A stretch of DNA of 64,000 nucleotides. Origin: Propionivibrio dicarboxylicus (GTDB lineage Bacteria; Pseudomonadota; Gammaproteobacteria; Burkholderiales; Rhodocyclaceae). Positions within the stretch are counted from its first letter, which is position 1. Every line of letters starts with the position of its first letter. The DNA is taken from NCBI GenBank assembly GCA_945902805.1, contig CAMDMZ010000006.1, positions 84,302-148,301 on the forward strand, in the 5' to 3' direction. This document shows, piece after piece, positions 41,400 through 50,885 of the stretch. Position numbers and translations under genes: made by a program. Under the pieces are notes generated by a model that was not told the DNA's origin, made no database searches, and saw only the letters and a program-made list of their open reading frames with translations.

Positions 41400-42299
41400 T
41401 CAGTCATCCATTCCGGCGTAAGGATCCTCGTCGTCTTTGGCCATTTTGGCGGCAGCCTCATTCTCGGCCTTGCGGATTTGTTCCTTGACCTTTTCGCGCC
41501 GTGCCGCAGCCACTGTTTCGTTGAACGGAATCGTATCTTCGCCAAACATCACCTGGCGCAGAAAGCGGAACGAGAACTGCATCAACTTGTCATCGTCAGG
41601 CAGAATTTCCAGCAACTCCGGCTCGGGCAGAGCAAACAGATTGCGGAACTGCTCGCTGGCGACAAAAGCACGGAAGCGATCGAGATCGTAGCTAGCCATG
41701 AAGAACAGCTGACGACTGCGCAATGAAGGGCGACCAATCGAGGGGCCAGAGGATTTCTTCTTCAGCACCAGTTGACGCCAGCCACGACCCAACTCGTCGT
41801 ACTGATCGACGCCCTGGTCCTTGCGATAGTCGGCGATGGTGAGACGGCGCGGTTCGGCGTGGCCCTTGCAATGATCTTCCTTGACCAACGCCCAGGAATC
41901 GCGATCAACGTACTCGTCCTGCTTGCGCATTGACAGCAAGGCGACTGGGTAGTAGCGGCAAGCGGTCGGGCGATCGGAATACACATCGCAACCTTCGGGA
42001 CGCATGAAGCGGCAGGCGGTGCCGTCCTCGACCGGACGAAACTTGACGCCGGCGATGCCATCCTTTTCCATCTCATAGGGAACGGTGTAGTCACGCAGAA
42101 ATTCGGTGGTGCTGATCTCCATCCGCCGCGCCAAACGCAGGATGTCGTAGGGCGTGAGCGATATGTCGATGTTGGAGCAGCACGCGTTCCAGCACGAAAT
42201 ACCTTTCTTGCACTCGAACTGAATTTCCTTGTCGGCGCCGAAAGTCTCCGGCAGCACGGGGCTGGTATTGAATGGGGTATCAGAGGTTTGGCTTGTCAT
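41400..42299 (-). CDS. YkgJ family cysteine-cluster protein
   Basis: 299 residues. Cysteines at CKKGISCWNACC, then CRFMRPEGCDVYSDRPTACRYYPV form the zinc/iron-chelating CxxC pattern of PF03692. The C-terminal 150 residues are helical and charged (REKVKEQIRKAENEAAAKMAKDDEDPY). It stands between the apr genes and cbbQ, behind a hairpin that should partly terminate the aprA message. A role in metal-centre assembly is possible; not shown. Confidence 0.8.
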   Translation of the reverse strand: MTSQTSDTPFNTSPVLPETFGADKEIQFECKKGISCWNACCSNIDISLTPYDILRLARRMEISTTEFLRDYTVPYEMEKDGIAGVKFRPVEDGTACRFMRPEGCDVYSDRPTACRYYPVALLSMRKQDEYVDRDSWALVKEDHCKGHAEPRRLTIADYRKDQGVDQYDELGRGWRQLVLKKKSSGPSIGRPSLRSRQLFFMASYDLDRFRAFVASEQFRNLFALPEPELLEILPDDDKLMQFSFRFLRQVMFGEDTIPFNETVAAARREKVKEQIRKAENEAAAKMAKDDEDPYAGMDD

Positions 42300-42310
42300 T
42301 TGGGGTCCCG

Positions 42311-42341
42311 GAAAAACAACGGGCGCTCCGAAGGAGCGCCC
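42311..42341 (-). terminator. Rho-independent terminator or attenuator after aprA
   Basis: A 9-bp perfect stem GGGCGCTCC with GGAGCGCCC around GAA, followed on the minus strand by GTTGTTTTT. It lies between aprA and the YkgJ gene, so downstream genes may be read through at lower level. Confidence 0.85.
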
Positions 42342-42366
42342 GCGAATGCTACATCAGCCTAGACGC

Positions 42367-44391
42367 TTAGTGCGCGGCGGGCTTGAACAGCTTGGACTTG
42401 TCGACCAGATCCACGTGCTTGCGCTTGAACACCGTCCACTGCTTGGAGTTCTTGTCGTAGACCGAGTTCACGAAGCAGTGCCAGTTCTCTTCGTCGACAA
42501 AGTTCTTGTCCATACGATAGTAGAAGCCAGGGTAACGGCTTTCCTGACGGAACTGGATGTGCTTCATGTGTGCTTCGGCAGTCAGGATGCGATGGTAGTT
42601 TTCCCATGCACGCAGCAGCTCATGCAAATCCTTGGCGCGCATCTTGGTAGCGTCTTCCTTCAGCAGACCCAGCTTGTACTCGGCGACCTCAAGCATCTTC
42701 GCATTGGTCGTGTAGTACGTGGCCACGCCGGCAACATACTCGTCCATGATTTTCTGCAGACGGAACTGCAGCATCTTGGGCGTGATGTAGTTGGGGTTGA
42801 CGTCGATGGCAGTGGTGTAGTCCTTGTGCTCAAGGAAAGTACGCACCGGCTTGTAGATCTCTTCGGCCAGCTGCTCAACGGAGGTATCGAGTTCCGGTTT
42901 GAAGTCGGCGTTGTCCATGCAATACTTGACCATCGACTTGGCAGCCAAACGACCCTCGGTGTGCGAACCGGAGGAGAACTTGTGACCAGACGCGCCCACG
43001 CCGTCGCCGGCGGTGAACAAGCCCTTGACCGTGGTCATCGAGCGATAGCCCCAGTTCCAGCCTGACGGCAGGTGAGCGGGAATACCGTCGTACTCTTCCT
43101 TGTTCGGTGCGCCAACGTCGGTCGGACCCGAAACCCAGATACCGCAGCAACCGGAGTGCGAACCCAGCAGGTACGGCTCGGTCGGCATCAGCTCGGAGTT
43201 CTTCTCGCGCGGATCCACGTCTTCGCCAACCCAGATACCGCACTGGCCGACGCACATGTCAAGGAAGTCTTCCCAGGCTTCGGCTTCGAGGTGCTTGACT
43301 TCTTTCGGTGTCAGCGTCTCGGCCAAGGCAGCCAGGGCGGTCACGGTGTCCATGTAAATCGGACCACGGCCTTCCTTCATTTCCTTCAGCATCAGGTGGT
43401 TGCGCAGGCAAGATGCGGGAACGGCAGCCTGACCATACGGCGGGTAGTCGTTCAGCATTTCCTTGTTGCGGGTCATGTACTCTTCGCCATAGGCGTTGAT
43501 GGCCTTGGCTTTGAACAACAGGAACCAGGCACCGACCGGGCCGTAACCGTCTTTGAAGCGAGCGGGCACGAAACGGTTTTCCATCATGGTCAGCTCGCAA
43601 CCGGCTTCGGCAGCCATGGCGTAGGTCGAACCAGCGTTCCACACCGGGTACCAAGCGCGGCCTGTGCCCTCGCCCACTGAACGCGGACGGAACAGGTTCA
43701 CACAACCACCGGCGGCCAGCATCACAGCCTTGGCCTTGTAAACATAGATACGATTTTCGCGGGTCGAGAAACCAACAGCACCGGCGATCCTGGAGGGGTC
43801 GTTCTTGTCATTGACCAGCTTGACGATGAACACACGCTCTTCGATACGAGCCAAGCCGAGGGCCTTCTTTGCGGCTTCAGCAACGATCCACTTGTAGGAT
43901 TCGCCGTTGATCATGATCTGCCACTTGCCCGAACGAACCGGCTCGCCGCCGTCCTTCAACAGAGGCAAACCTTCGCGAATGGACTCTGCGCCGTCGTGAC
44001 GAACGCCTTCGGCGTCGGTCTTCCAAATCGGCAGGCCCCACTCTTCGAACAGATGCACGGAGTCATCAACGTTACGACCGAGGTCGTAGGCCAAGTCATC
44101 GCGGGTGATACCCATCAGGTCGTTGGAGACCATGCGGGCGTAGTCAGCGGGGTCTTGCTTGTTGCCAATGTAGGTGTTGATTGCGGAGAGGCCCTGGGCG
44201 ACAGCGCCCGAACGGTCCATCGCCGCCTTGTCAACCAACTTGATCTTCAGTTCCTTGCCCGTCTCGGCCTTGAGAGCCTCGGCCCAGCGCATGATTTCAT
44301 ACGCGGTGCCGCAACAGGCCATACCACCACCGATCAACAGAACGTCCACTTCTTCCTGAACGATTTCCGGATTTCCAAAAGTACCAGCCAT
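42367..44391 (-). CDS. aprA: Adenylylsulfate reductase, alpha subunit
   Basis: 674 residues; interconverts APS with sulfite and AMP through an FAD adduct. The N-terminal FAD fold is VDVLLIGGGMACCGTAYEIMRWAE; the flavin and substrate residues in GAVAQGLSAINTYIGN and the typical YDLGRNVDDSVHLFEEWGLPIWK are present. C-terminal helical region complete, usual size. Stop 67 bases before the next gene. With aprB upstream (22 bases) and sat before it, this is the dissimilatory module. The direction (oxidative or reductive) cannot be read from one gene, though the context suggests oxidation. Confidence 0.97.
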   Translation of the reverse strand: MAGTFGNPEIVQEEVDVLLIGGGMACCGTAYEIMRWAEALKAETGKELKIKLVDKAAMDRSGAVAQGLSAINTYIGNKQDPADYARMVSNDLMGITRDDLAYDLGRNVDDSVHLFEEWGLPIWKTDAEGVRHDGAESIREGLPLLKDGGEPVRSGKWQIMINGESYKWIVAEAAKKALGLARIEERVFIVKLVNDKNDPSRIAGAVGFSTRENRIYVYKAKAVMLAAGGCVNLFRPRSVGEGTGRAWYPVWNAGSTYAMAAEAGCELTMMENRFVPARFKDGYGPVGAWFLLFKAKAINAYGEEYMTRNKEMLNDYPPYGQAAVPASCLRNHLMLKEMKEGRGPIYMDTVTALAALAETLTPKEVKHLEAEAWEDFLDMCVGQCGIWVGEDVDPREKNSELMPTEPYLLGSHSGCCGIWVSGPTDVGAPNKEEYDGIPAHLPSGWNWGYRSMTTVKGLFTAGDGVGASGHKFSSGSHTEGRLAAKSMVKYCMDNADFKPELDTSVEQLAEEIYKPVRTFLEHKDYTTAIDVNPNYITPKMLQFRLQKIMDEYVAGVATYYTTNAKMLEVAEYKLGLLKEDATKMRAKDLHELLRAWENYHRILTAEAHMKHIQFRQESRYPGFYYRMDKNFVDEENWHCFVNSVYDKNSKQWTVFKRKHVDLVDKSKLFKPAAH

Positions 44392-44413
44392 TTTTTATTC
44401 CTCGATTCGTTGA

Positions 44414-44887
44414 TTACTTGCGGATCAGTTCGGCAGGATTGCCGGCGCGGAAACCACCCATGACTTCTTTGGTGAACACACCGTCCAAAGTCAATTCAGC
44501 CAGCTTAGGCATGGGTTTGCCGCCGTAGCAGTCGATCGATCCTTCTGCCGTGGTGCGGATCGGGAACTTGAAACGCTTCAACGTGCCATTGCGGAACTTG
44601 ATGGTCCACATGATGGAATCAGAACCGCGCATCGGCTGCACCGAACCGCCCAAGGGGACGATGTCAGCGTAGTGACGGCATTCAATGGCGCCTTGCGGGC
44701 AAATCTTGACGCAGGAATAGCACTCCCAGCACTGCTCGGGTTCCTGGTTGTAGGCCTTCATGGCATGGCCGGTTTCTGAACCGTCCTTGTCCAGCTTCAT
44801 CAGGTCATGCGGGCAAATGTACATACAAGCGGTCTTGTCCTGACCCTTGCAGCCATCGCACTTCTCGGTACGCACAAAAGTTGGCAT
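44414..44887 (-). CDS. aprB: Adenylylsulfate reductase, beta subunit
   Basis: 157 residues with two [4Fe-4S] clusters: CDGC...CMYICP and CWECYSCVKICPQGAIECR. The C-terminal tail from ~DSIMWTIKFRNGTLKRFKFP wraps around AprA in known structures. It is 22 bases upstream of aprA and 110 downstream of sat. Confidence 0.97.
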   Translation of the reverse strand: MPTFVRTEKCDGCKGQDKTACMYICPHDLMKLDKDGSETGHAMKAYNQEPEQCWECYSCVKICPQGAIECRHYADIVPLGGSVQPMRGSDSIMWTIKFRNGTLKRFKFPIRTTAEGSIDCYGGKPMPKLAELTLDGVFTKEVMGGFRAGNPAELIRK

Positions 44888-44997
44888 TGAATCACTCCTT
44901 GGTTGCTCAATTGAACTTCAAACAAAAACTGCTAAAAACGATTCGGGCGAGAATTGCAACCGCACCCGCGCGGGTAACAAAATCGATGGCTTATCGG

Positions 44998-46203
44998 TCA
45001 GGCCGCCGAATGGCCTTTCAGTTCTACCTTGACGTTCTGTTCCGCACTCAAGCCCTGGTAGTATTTTTGCAGAACGGCAGCCACTTCAGGACGGCTGAAT
45101 TCGACCGGCAAGGTCTGACCTTCGGACAGCATCGAACGAACTTTGGTGCCGGACAGCAGGATGCGATCATCCTTGCTGTGCGGGCAGGTACGCTGCGATG
45201 CCATGCCTCCGCACTTGTTGCACCAGAAGGTCCAGTCGATATTCATATTGACGGTTTCGAGCGAACCCTTGGGAATGTCATCGAAGATCTTCTGCGCGTC
45301 GAACGGACCGTAGTAGTCGCCGACGCCGGCGTGGTCGCGACCGACGATCAGGTGCGAGCAGCCGTAGTTCTGGCGGAACAGGGCGTGCAGCAGCGCCTCG
45401 CGCGGACCGGCGTAGCGCATATCCAGCGGGTAACCAGCCTGGATGGTGGTGTTCGGTGCGAAGTAGTTCTTGGTCAGGACTTCAATCGCTTCGGAACGCA
45501 CTTCGGCCGGAATGTCACCCGGCTTGAGATTGCCCAGCAGCGAGTGGATCAGCACGCCGTCCATGGTCTCGATGGCGATCTTGGCCAGGTATTCGTGCGA
45601 ACGATGCATCGGGTTGCGGGTTTGGAAAGCAGCAATACGCGTCCAGCCCATGGCCTGGAACTTGGCACGGGTTTCGGCCGGCGTCATGAACTGTTCGCCG
45701 TACTTTTCCGTGAAACCGCCAGTGGAGAGCACCTTGATCGCGCCGGCAAGATTGTATTTGCCCTGGTCCATGACCATCTTGACGCCGGGATGCTCGGTGT
45801 CGGTGGTTTTGTAGACCTGCATGCACTCGTGAGCTTTGTCGATGACGTATTTCTCGCTGACCTTCATGGTGGCGAGGATTTCGTCACTTTCGTTGCTGAC
45901 CAAAGCGATTTCATTGCCCACGGCAATGGTTTCGTCATTGGTCGATAGCGTCACCGGAATCGGCCAGAACAGGCCGCTGGCCATCTTCATGCCGTCGCAG
46001 ACGCCTTGCCAGTCGGAATGGGTCATGAAGCCATCGAGCGGGGTAAAACCGCCAATGCCGAGCATGATGATGTCGCCCGCTTCACGCGAACTGACAACAA
46101 CTTTTGGTAACGCCGATGCGCGGGCCAGTTCAACTTTAGCTGCATCGCCTTCTAGCAGTAGCGGGCGCAAATTGCCGCCGCCATGCGGATTGACCAAACT
46201 CAT
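44998..46203 (-). CDS. sat: Sulfate adenylyltransferase (ATP sulfurylase)
   Basis: 401 residues, the homo-oligomeric dissimilatory type. The ATP site motifs [13 protein letters not shown] and [15 protein letters not shown] are intact, and the C-terminal Zn-binding Cys residues ([20 protein letters not shown]) are present. In sulfur oxidisers it makes ATP from APS and pyrophosphate. GGAGGGG precedes the ATG. It starts the sat-aprBA block and lies about 120 bases downstream of a perfect FNR box. Confidence 0.96.
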   Translation of the reverse strand: MSLVNPHGGGNLRPLLLEGDAAKVELARASALPKVVVSSREAGDIIMLGIGGFTPLDGFMTHSDWQGVCDGMKMASGLFWPIPVTLSTNDETIAVGNEIALVSNESDEILATMKVSEKYVIDKAHECMQVYKTTDTEHPGVKMVMDQGKYNLAGAIKVLSTGGFTEKYGEQFMTPAETRAKFQAMGWTRIAAFQTRNPMHRSHEYLAKIAIETMDGVLIHSLLGNLKPGDIPAEVRSEAIEVLTKNYFAPNTTIQAGYPLDMRYAGPREALLHALFRQNYGCSHLIVGRDHAGVGDYYGPFDAQKIFDDIPKGSLETVNMNIDWTFWCNKCGGMASQRTCPHSKDDRILLSGTKVRSMLSEGQTLPVEFSRPEVAAVLQKYYQGLSAEQNVKVELKGHSAA

Positions 46204-46323
46204 TCCATCCCCTCCCGATTGCCGTGCCTTTTAGAAGACGGGCAGACTAACACCACGCAAGGAGGCGGATTAACGATTTTTTGGATTAGTGAATAAGCCC
46301 GCCAAATTTAGTTTTACAAACAT

Positions 46324-46337
46324 TTGATCCAGATCAA
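46324..46337. promoter_or_regulatory. Perfect FNR/ANR palindrome upstream of sat
   Basis: TTGATCCAGATCAA matches the consensus TTGAT-N4-ATCAA exactly. It is 121 bases upstream of the sat start codon, in the M48-sat gap, and should put sat-aprBA under oxygen-responsive control. The nearest transcription start is unknown. Confidence 0.8.
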
Positions 46338-46371
46338 AAGCGGACCATTCAAGTCGCCAAAACCGACCTTT

Positions 46372-47889
46372 TTACGGCAAAAATAGACTGAAATCCGCCG
46401 TCGCGCCAGCACCGACTTTTTGTGGCGACGCGGTCTTTTTCTGCTTGAGCTCTTCGGCGTGTTGCTTTTTCAGTTCGCGCAGCCGAGCATCAATCTGGGA
46501 CTGGGCGTAGAAACTGCCGTCGTTGGATTTTTGCGCCCATTCAAGCTGAATCACCGCCGCCGCTAATTGCCCCTGCAACACATAAGCTTCAGCCTGCGCC
46601 CGATGCTGTTCGGCGCGCTGCCCTACTTGGGCGTAGCTTTTGGCTTGCAATGCATGCATGCGCGCATCCGATGGGTAGCTAGTCAAATCATCGGTCGCCA
46701 CACGCAGCGCTTCCGCGCCCTGCCCCGCATCCTGCAACGCAGTCACCAGCGCATAGGTCAACGCCCGCTCTTGCGAATACTGACTGCGAGCCGCCGTTAG
46801 CAAGCGGATCGCGCCGGCATGATCGCCCCGTTTCACGCGCAATTCAGCCGCCAGGGTTTCAACCATCGGCGACACCAGTTTCAAACGTCGCACCTCGGCC
46901 AACTCCATTTCAGCACCCGCAACGTCGCCGCCGCGCAATTTGGCTTGCGCCAGGCCGTAGCGAACAACGGCTTCGTTGCCAAACTTTTTCGTTTTGATCT
47001 GATTGAGCTGGGTCTTGAACTCGGTGATCGCCTCTTGCGGCGTGTCGAGTTGGGAGCGCAATTTAGCCCGCACCAGCAGAAAGTCGATCGAATCCGGCAC
47101 CTGTTTGTACGGCCGCTCGTGAATGCGGTGTTCAATGTCCGCGATCCGATCATTTGTCAGCGGGTGGGTGCGCAGATAGCCCGGCGCGTTGTTGTCGTAG
47201 ACGCGACCAAATTTCTGCAAGCGTTCAAAGAAACTGCTCATGCCGCGAATGTCGTAGCCAGAGCGCTCCAGCAACTGGATACCCAGACGATCGGCCTCGC
47301 GCTCGAAATCGCGCGAGTAGTTCAACTGATTCTGAATGCCCGCCGCCTGGCCGGCCATCGCAGCGCCCATGGCGACATCGGGGTTGCTGCGCGCGGCGAG
47401 AATGGCCACCGCCATCGCCAGCAGCGCAGCGGCTTGCCCTTGCGACGACTTGTTCATCAGCCGCGCCAGATGGCGTTGCGTCACATGCGATATTTCGTGG
47501 GCCAAGACCGATGCCAGCTCGGATTCGTTCTGCGCCGAGAGAATCAGCGCGGAATGCACACCGATGTAACCGCCGGGCATCGCAAACGCGTTCAGGGTCG
47601 GATCGCGCAAGGCAAAGAACTCGAAGCTTTGCCCGCCGTTCTCGCTTTGCGCCGCCAACTTGCCGCCAATCCGGTTCAAATAGCCATTGACCTCCGGATC
47701 GTCGAGATAGCTCGGTTCACGGTTGCGGATCTCGTTAATGATCTGATTGCCGATCTTCTGCTCGACCAGCGGCGAAAAATCGCCCTGCGCCGCCTCGCCC
47801 AAATCTGGCAAACCGTCAGCAAACGCGGCGTGCGGCGTGGGTAGCACCAAGGCGATGGCGAGCAGTGATGAGAAGAGGGAGCGGCGCAT
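46372..47889 (-). CDS. M48 metalloprotease with TPR repeats (BepA/YfgC-like)
   Basis: 505 residues from the ATG at 47889 (an ATG at 47910 is an alternative); signal peptide cleaved near HAAFA. The protease domain has the HEISH zinc motif in SVLAHEISHVTQRHLARL; a TPR-rich C-terminal half follows. BepA-type proteases are periplasmic and assist assembly of the LPS export machinery LptD. A repeat copy at the 3' end encodes KVGAGATAD just before the last residues. Confidence 0.9.
   Translation of the reverse strand: MRRSLFSSLLAIALVLPTPHAAFADGLPDLGEAAQGDFSPLVEQKIGNQIINEIRNREPSYLDDPEVNGYLNRIGGKLAAQSENGGQSFEFFALRDPTLNAFAMPGGYIGVHSALILSAQNESELASVLAHEISHVTQRHLARLMNKSSQGQAAALLAMAVAILAARSNPDVAMGAAMAGQAAGIQNQLNYSRDFEREADRLGIQLLERSGYDIRGMSSFFERLQKFGRVYDNNAPGYLRTHPLTNDRIADIEHRIHERPYKQVPDSIDFLLVRAKLRSQLDTPQEAITEFKTQLNQIKTKKFGNEAVVRYGLAQAKLRGGDVAGAEMELAEVRRLKLVSPMVETLAAELRVKRGDHAGAIRLLTAARSQYSQERALTYALVTALQDAGQGAEALRVATDDLTSYPSDARMHALQAKSYAQVGQRAEQHRAQAEAYVLQGQLAAAVIQLEWAQKSNDGSFYAQSQIDARLRELKKQHAEELKQKKTASPQKVGAGATADFSLFLP
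46395..46421 (-). repeat. Dispersed 27-bp repeat, copy 10 (3' end of M48 gene)
   Basis: Encodes KVGAGATA near the C-terminus of the M48 protease. AAAAAGTCGGTGCTGG then CGCGACGGCGG. Confidence 0.88.
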
Positions 47890-47974
47890 TCGGGCATGAT
47901 AACGGGGCATCAATTTGAGCTAGTCGGGAAAGTGTTTCCCAATGTTATTCTGCGCACTTTTCCGGGCCCATGCG

Positions 47975-48454
47975 ATGTCAGAACTCACCCACTTCAATGC
48001 GGCCGGCGCGGCGCACATGGTCGATGTCGGCGCCAAAGCCGAGACGACCCGCGTCGCCCGCGCCGGCGGCCGAATTCGCATGGCGCCAACGACATTCGCC
48101 CTGATCCGCGATGGCAACGCCAAAAAGGGCGACGTGCTCGGGATTGCCCGCATTGCAGCGATCCAGGCCAGCAAGCGCACGCCCGACCTGATCCCGCTGT
48201 GCCACCCGATTGCACTCACTCGCGTCGGCGTCGAATTCACACTCGATGAAGCGGCGGCCACCGTCAGTATTGAAGTCACCACCGAAACCGTGGGCCGCAC
48301 GGGCGTCGAAATGGAAGCCCTGACCGCAGCGATGATCGGCCTGCTGACGATTTACGATATGTGCAAAGCGGTGGATCGCGGCATGGTGATCGAAGTCGTA
48401 CAACTCCTGGAAAAAATCGGCGGCAAGTCGGGGCACTGGGTCGCGGGTGCGTAG
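47975..48454 (+). CDS. moaC: Cyclic pyranopterin monophosphate synthase
   Basis: 159 residues from the ATG at 47975. It converts the GTP-derived 3',8-cyclic intermediate to cPMP, a molybdenum cofactor step. Family motifs PLCHPIALT and GVEMEALTA with the catalytic residues, and [13 protein letters not shown] are clear. It is divergent from the M48 gene and slightly overlaps ctaA. Confidence 0.95.
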   Translation: MSELTHFNAAGAAHMVDVGAKAETTRVARAGGRIRMAPTTFALIRDGNAKKGDVLGIARIAAIQASKRTPDLIPLCHPIALTRVGVEFTLDEAAATVSIEVTTETVGRTGVEMEALTAAMIGLLTIYDMCKAVDRGMVIEVVQLLEKIGGKSGHWVAGA

Positions 48455-49481
48455 CCCGATGGGCTGGAGTTCGGGCCGAAATTCGGCCGTCGCCGGGTGG
48501 CTCTTCGTCTGTTGCGCCATGGTTTTCGTCACCCTGGTGGTTGGTGGCGTGACACGCCTGACGCATTCCGGGCTTTCGATTGTCGAGTGGAAGCCGCTCG
48601 TTGGCGCGCTGCCGCCGCTTTCACACACCGACTGGGCTGAGGTGTTTTCCCGCTATCAGCAAACACCGGAATTCATCCAGCGCAACCATGACATGACGCT
48701 GGATGGCTTCAAGTTCATTTTTTGGTGGGAATGGGCACATCGGCTGTCCGGGCGCCTGATCGGCGTAGTGTTTTTCTTCCCCTACGTTTGGTTTCTGCTC
48801 AAAGGCTCGCTGCGCGGTCGGCTGGCGCTCAAGGTGTTTGGCTTCTTCGTCCTCGGCGGTCTGCAAGGCGCGATGGGCTGGTACATGGTCAAGAGCGGGC
48901 TAGTCGATGATCCGCGAGTCTCGCAATACCGGCTGGCCGCCCATCTCGGCTTGGCCTTCCTGGTTTTCGGCCTGATGCTGTGGACTGCGCTGGACATTCT
49001 GCAGCCGCGAAAAAGTCGGCGCTGGCGGGACGGCGGTTTCACTTATCAGCTTGGCGTCATCCTCACCGGACTGGTCTTCGTGATGGTGCTTTCCGGCGCG
49101 CTGGTCGCTGGCATTCGTGCCGGCCTCGCCTACAACACGTTCCCACTAATGAATGGTCATTTCGCGCCGCCGGAATTGTTCATGCTCGAACCCTGGTGGC
49201 AAAATTTTTTCAGCAACATGGCGACGGTGCAATTCGATCATCGCCTCATCGCCTGGCTCTTGATGGCCCTGATTCCGTGGTTTGCCTGGCGGGTAGCGCG
49301 CGAACAACCTTTGGCACGGCTCGCAGCCAGTGTGCTCGTGATCTGGCTTGCCGCTCAGGTCTCGCTGGGTATCGCCACGCTATTGGCACGAGTGCCGGTC
49401 GACCTCGCCGCGATGCACCAAGCCGGGGCCATGGTGCTGTTTGGTTTGCTGCTCTGGAACCGTCATTTGCATCAGCGCTAA
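48447..49481 (+). CDS. ctaA: Haem A synthase
   Basis: 344 residues from GTG 48447, with an ATG at 48459 as alternative. Oxidises haem O to haem A for aa3-type oxidases. About eight membrane helices; the haem-ligand His motifs [35 protein letters not shown] and AAMHQAGAM are complete. Copy 11 of the repeat gives the loop [10 protein letters not shown] between helices. It implies an oxygen-respiring, facultative lifestyle. Confidence 0.93.
   Translation: MRSPMGWSSGRNSAVAGWLFVCCAMVFVTLVVGGVTRLTHSGLSIVEWKPLVGALPPLSHTDWAEVFSRYQQTPEFIQRNHDMTLDGFKFIFWWEWAHRLSGRLIGVVFFFPYVWFLLKGSLRGRLALKVFGFFVLGGLQGAMGWYMVKSGLVDDPRVSQYRLAAHLGLAFLVFGLMLWTALDILQPRKSRRWRDGGFTYQLGVILTGLVFVMVLSGALVAGIRAGLAYNTFPLMNGHFAPPELFMLEPWWQNFFSNMATVQFDHRLIAWLLMALIPWFAWRVAREQPLARLAASVLVIWLAAQVSLGIATLLARVPVDLAAMHQAGAMVLFGLLLWNRHLHQR
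49010..49036 (+). repeat. Dispersed 27-bp repeat, copy 11 (inside ctaA)
   Basis: Encodes KSRRWRDGG in a loop between membrane helices, the only copy read in this frame. AAAAAGTCGGCGCTGG then CGGGACGGCGG. Confidence 0.9.
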
Positions 49482-49524
49482 ACAGTTTGATCTATCCCAT
49501 CATTGAAATTTTTGCCCAGAACGT

Positions 49525-49538
49525 TTGATCTAGCTCAG
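49525..49538. promoter_or_regulatory. FNR/ANR-like half-conserved site upstream of qmoA
   Basis: TTGATCTAGCTCAG keeps the left arm TTGAT exactly; the right arm has three of five bases. It lies 59 bases upstream of the qmoA start codon. Confidence 0.4.
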
Positions 49539-49596
49539 AAAGTTCCAGGCCGCTCGCCGTTAGAATCCGCCGCTCACACTTACCCGGAGGCTTGAT

Positions 49597-50883
49597 GTGA
49601 CGGCTTCAATCGCGACTGGCCAGACGATACTGGTTGTAGGCGGCGGCATCAGCGGCATGACCGCGGCACTTGAGGCCGCAGAATGCGGCAAACAGGTGAT
49701 CCTGGTCGAAAAGACCCCCGTCTTAGGCGGCCGCACTGCGCGGCTATACCGCTATTTCCCCAAAATGTGCCATCCGACCTGCGGGTTGGAAATTAATTTG
49801 CGGCGTCTCAAGCAGAACCGCAATGTGCGCATCATGACGATGACGGAAGTCAGCGCCGTTTCCGGCAGCCGTGGCAATTACACGGTGACGCTGAAAGTGG
49901 CACCGCGTTTCGTCAATGAGAATTGCACCGCCTGCGGCAAATGCGGCGAGGCCGTGACAGCCGAAGTGCCGAATCCGTGGAACTACGGACTGGACAAGTT
50001 GAAGGCAGCCTACCTGCCGCACAACATGGCCTATCCGCAGCGCTATGTGATTGATCCTTCCATCGTCGGTACGCCCGAAGGCGAAAAGGCCAAGGCGGCC
50101 TGCCCGGTGGGTGCGGTCGATCTGGAGATGAAAGAAGAAACGGTGACGATCAGCGCCGGCGCCGTGGTCTGGGCCACTGGTTGGCGTCCGTACGATGCAG
50201 CGAAGATCCAGCCCTATGGTTATGGCCGCTTCAAGAACGTGATCACCAGCCTCGAATTCGAGCGCCTGGCCGATCCGCAAGGCCCCACCGGCGGCAAGAT
50301 TCTGCGTCCGGGCGATGGCAAGGAGGCTAAGAATGTCGCCTTCATCCAGTGCGCCGGTTCGCGTGACGAGAATCACCTGCGTCACTGCTCGCGCATCTGC
50401 TGCATGGCCTCACTCAAGCAAACGCAATATGTGCGTGAAGCGTTCGGCGCCGAAGGCAAATCGACGGTCTATTACATCGATATCCGCGCCATCGATCGTT
50501 TCGAAGATTTCTACCAGATGGTGCAGAAGGATGCGACCGTCAGCTTCGTCAAGAGCAAGGTCGCCCGTATTGCCGAAAACAAGGCAAATGGCAACCCGAT
50601 CCTGCATGGTGTGAATACCGAGGGCTACCACCGTTACGCCATCGAGCACGACCTGGTCGTACTCGCCGTGGGCATGGAACCCGAAATCACCGGCGTCAAG
50701 CTGCCGGATGACGTGATCCTCGATTCCTCAAACTTCATCGAAGGTTCCAAGGATCAGGGTATGTTCGGTGCCGGCGCGGCTGCCAGCCCGCTCGACGTCA
50801 ATCGCGCGGTACAAAGCGCGACCGCAGCGTCCCTGCACGCGATTCAGGTCGTTCGTAAAAACGCATCAACGGAGGCCGCGTAA
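49597..50883 (+). CDS. qmoA: Quinone-interacting oxidoreductase subunit QmoA (HdrA-like)
   Basis: 428 residues starting with GTG after CCGGAGG. The FAD fold (TILVVGGGISGMTAALEAAECGKQVILVEK) is followed by a CGKCGEA-containing insertion and the HdrA-type CAGSRDENHLRHCSRICCMASLKQ signature. QmoA links the AprBA electron flow to quinones. First of qmoA-qmoB-hdrC-hdrB; only two bases before qmoB. Confidence 0.94.
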   Translation: MTASIATGQTILVVGGGISGMTAALEAAECGKQVILVEKTPVLGGRTARLYRYFPKMCHPTCGLEINLRRLKQNRNVRIMTMTEVSAVSGSRGNYTVTLKVAPRFVNENCTACGKCGEAVTAEVPNPWNYGLDKLKAAYLPHNMAYPQRYVIDPSIVGTPEGEKAKAACPVGAVDLEMKEETVTISAGAVVWATGWRPYDAAKIQPYGYGRFKNVITSLEFERLADPQGPTGGKILRPGDGKEAKNVAFIQCAGSRDENHLRHCSRICCMASLKQTQYVREAFGAEGKSTVYYIDIRAIDRFEDFYQMVQKDATVSFVKSKVARIAENKANGNPILHGVNTEGYHRYAIEHDLVVLAVGMEPEITGVKLPDDVILDSSNFIEGSKDQGMFGAGAAASPLDVNRAVQSATAASLHAIQVVRKNASTEAA

Positions 50884-50885
50884 TC

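Noticed and set aside
44888..44997. CCCGCGCGGG palindrome between sat and aprB as a terminator
   Set aside because: The stem is short and no T run follows on the minus strand; sat and aprB are more likely co-transcribed.
46350..46374. A degenerate version of the 27-bp repeat between sat and the M48 gene
   Set aside because: It keeps GTCGCC and ACCGACCTTTTT but has lost spacing and the GACGGC end; too weak to count as a copy.
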